Shown: one piece after another, positions 4,418 through 5,357 of the stretch | Numbering within the stretch: position 1 is the stretch's first letter | Layout: the number at the start of each line of letters is the position of its first letter | Assembly (NCBI GenBank): GCA_023389545.1 | Contig: JAEWEI010000450.1 | Location: 1 to 5,357 of the forward strand | Source of the DNA: Actinomycetes bacterium | GTDB lineage: Bacteria > Actinomycetota > Actinomycetes > Actinomycetales > Cellulomonadaceae | DNA: 5,357 nt | Reading direction: 5' to 3' | Notes under the pieces: model-generated | What the model saw: the letters and a program-made list of their open reading frames with translations, nothing else | Database searches by the model: none | What the model was told of the DNA's origin: nothing | Program-made: the position numbers and the translations under genes

Positions 4418-5357
4418 TCAGATCGCCAGGCCCGCCTGGAATCCCGTGTGCACGGCCTCGGCGACCTTCGCGGGCTGCACCGCGTCGCCGACGACGTGCA
4501 GCTCGGCGACGCGGCCGGCCAACGCGTCGGCGAGGGCGGTGTTCGAGCGCACCCCGAACGCGGTGATGACGGTGTCCGCCTCGATGCGCTCGTCGCCGTC
4601 CGGCCCCTTGACCTGCACGGCGCCCGGCTCGACGGCCGTGACCACGTGGCCGGTGAGGACCCGCACACCCTGCTCGGCGAGCTGCCGCAGCAGGGCGACC
4701 CGGTTGTAGACGACCATCGTGGGGGCGATCGCCTCGGCCATCTCGACGACCGTCACCTGGTGGCCGTCGCGGGCGAGCTCGAGCGCGGAGTCCACGCCGG
4801 AGAGGCCGCCGCCGCACACCACCACGCGCGTGCCCACGGGCGCCCCGCGGTGGAAGGCGAGCACGTCGACGACGCCCGGGGAGTCGATGCCGGGGATGCC
4901 GGGCACCACGGGCGTCGAGCCGGAGCCGACCACGACGGCGTCCGCCTCCAGGATCTCGGGGGAGTCGGGGCCGAGCTCGCGCTCGAGGTGCACGCGCACG
5001 CCCAGCTCGTCGAGCTCGCCGCGCCACCAGTCGATCATGCGGTGCAGCTCGCGCTTGAAGTCGGGCGTCGCGGCGGGCTCGAGCACCCCGCCGATGGCGT
5101 CGGTGCGCTCGTACACGTCGACGTCGTGCCCGCGGGAGGCGGCGACCCGGGCGGCCTCGAGACCGGCAGGGCCGGCCCCGACGACGGCGACGCGACGGCG
5201 GGTCGGCGCGGGCAGCAGCACCCGGTCGGTCTCGTGGCCGGCCTGCGGGTTCACCGAGCACTCGACGCCGCAGCCGCGCACGACGTTCCCGATGCACAGC
5301 TCGTTGCAGCGGATGCACGGCCGCACCGAGGACGCGCGGCCGGCGCGCACCTTGGCG
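4418..5357 (-). CDS. FAD/NAD(P)-dependent oxidoreductase of the 2,4-dienoyl-CoA reductase / old yellow enzyme type, C-terminal part
   Basis: The N-terminus lies beyond the right edge. The visible 313 codons are the C-terminal half of a multidomain flavoenzyme that in relatives is about 640-700 residues, with an FMN-binding TIM barrel first. The fragment opens with a four-cysteine 4Fe-4S motif, CIRCNELC plus a further Cys 12 residues on, the same C-x2-C-x3-C-x11-C spacing as E. coli FadH. Next comes the FAD-binding GAGPAG in RRVAVVGAGPAGLEA, then the nucleotide-binding GGGLSG in RVVVCGGGLSGVDSA, and finally the FAD-contact HVVGDAVQPAKVAEA near the natural C-terminus. Relatives move electrons from NAD(P)H through FAD and the cluster to FMN to reduce conjugated C=C bonds or demethylate amines; which substrate applies here is open. 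A GTG at 5350 is read as internal valine, because family similarity (AKVRAGR before RPCIRCN) continues through it to the edge. It ends in a hairpin terminator. Confidence 0.92.
   Translation of the reverse strand, partial: AKVRAGRASSVRPCIRCNELCIGNVVRGCGVECSVNPQAGHETDRVLLPAPTRRRVAVVGAGPAGLEAARVAASRGHDVDVYERTDAIGGVLEPAATPDFKRELHRMIDWWRGELDELGVRVHLERELGPDSPEILEADAVVVGSGSTPVVPGIPGIDSPGVVDVLAFHRGAPVGTRVVVCGGGLSGVDSALELARDGHQVTVVEMAEAIAPTMVVYNRVALLRQLAEQGVRVLTGHVVTAVEPGAVQVKGPDGDERIEADTVITAFGVRSNTALADALAGRVAELHVVGDAVQPAKVAEAVHTGFQAGLAI

Noticed and set aside
4272..5318. Open frame continuing upstream of the four-helix membrane protein across the flavoenzyme
   Set aside because: The upstream part is low-complexity Arg/Ala/Gly/Pro sequence in the wrong frame of a recognised flavoenzyme; the hairpins and -10-like box also lie inside it.
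5348..5350. GTG as the start of a complete 310-residue oxidoreductase
   Set aside because: The conserved pattern before the cysteine cluster continues through this codon to the window edge, and family members carry a large domain upstream. It is an internal valine.

Overview
The window reads as chromosomal DNA from a high-GC Gram-positive bacterium, most likely an actinomycete (Actinomycetota). The base composition is strongly G+C-rich, codons mostly end in G or C, at least two genes appear to have leaderless-type promoters, and the protein families fit. The genus cannot be fixed from this sequence. I see no mobile element, CRISPR array, integrase, toxin-antitoxin pair or defence system. This looks like an ordinary stretch of metabolic, transport and membrane genes.

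Layout from left to right. A complete tRNA-Pro(GGG) lies on the + strand at 7-80, followed by a strong hairpin at 86-118. Facing it on the - strand is a DHA2/EmrB-QacA-type MFS exporter (140-1534). A 99-base divergent promoter region (1535-1633) separates it from a + strand integral membrane protein resembling the DUF6518 family (1634-2224). The remaining genes are all on the - strand. In transcription order they are: the C-terminal half of an old-yellow-enzyme/2,4-dienoyl-CoA-reductase-type flavoenzyme that runs off the right edge (4418-5357); tandem hairpins; a small four-helix membrane protein (3801-4271); a hairpin terminator (3741-3770); a zinc nucleoside-deaminase-type protein (3190-3675); and a dienelactone-hydrolase-family protein (2301-3080), which converges on the DUF6518-like gene.

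How the genes relate. Strong hairpins separate the flavoenzyme, the four-helix protein and the deaminase, so these are probably three independent transcription units. The deaminase and the dienelactone hydrolase are co-oriented 109 bases apart and could share a transcript, but nothing in the sequence ties their chemistry together. The exporter and the DUF6518-like protein share a compact intergenic region and may be co-regulated, though no regulator gene is present here. No intergenic stretch exceeds 146 bases.

The most distinctive details are two leaderless-type promoters directly in front of the two uncharacterised membrane proteins, non-standard residues next to the catalytic positions of the deaminase and the hydrolase, and the back-to-back hairpins downstream of the flavoenzyme.
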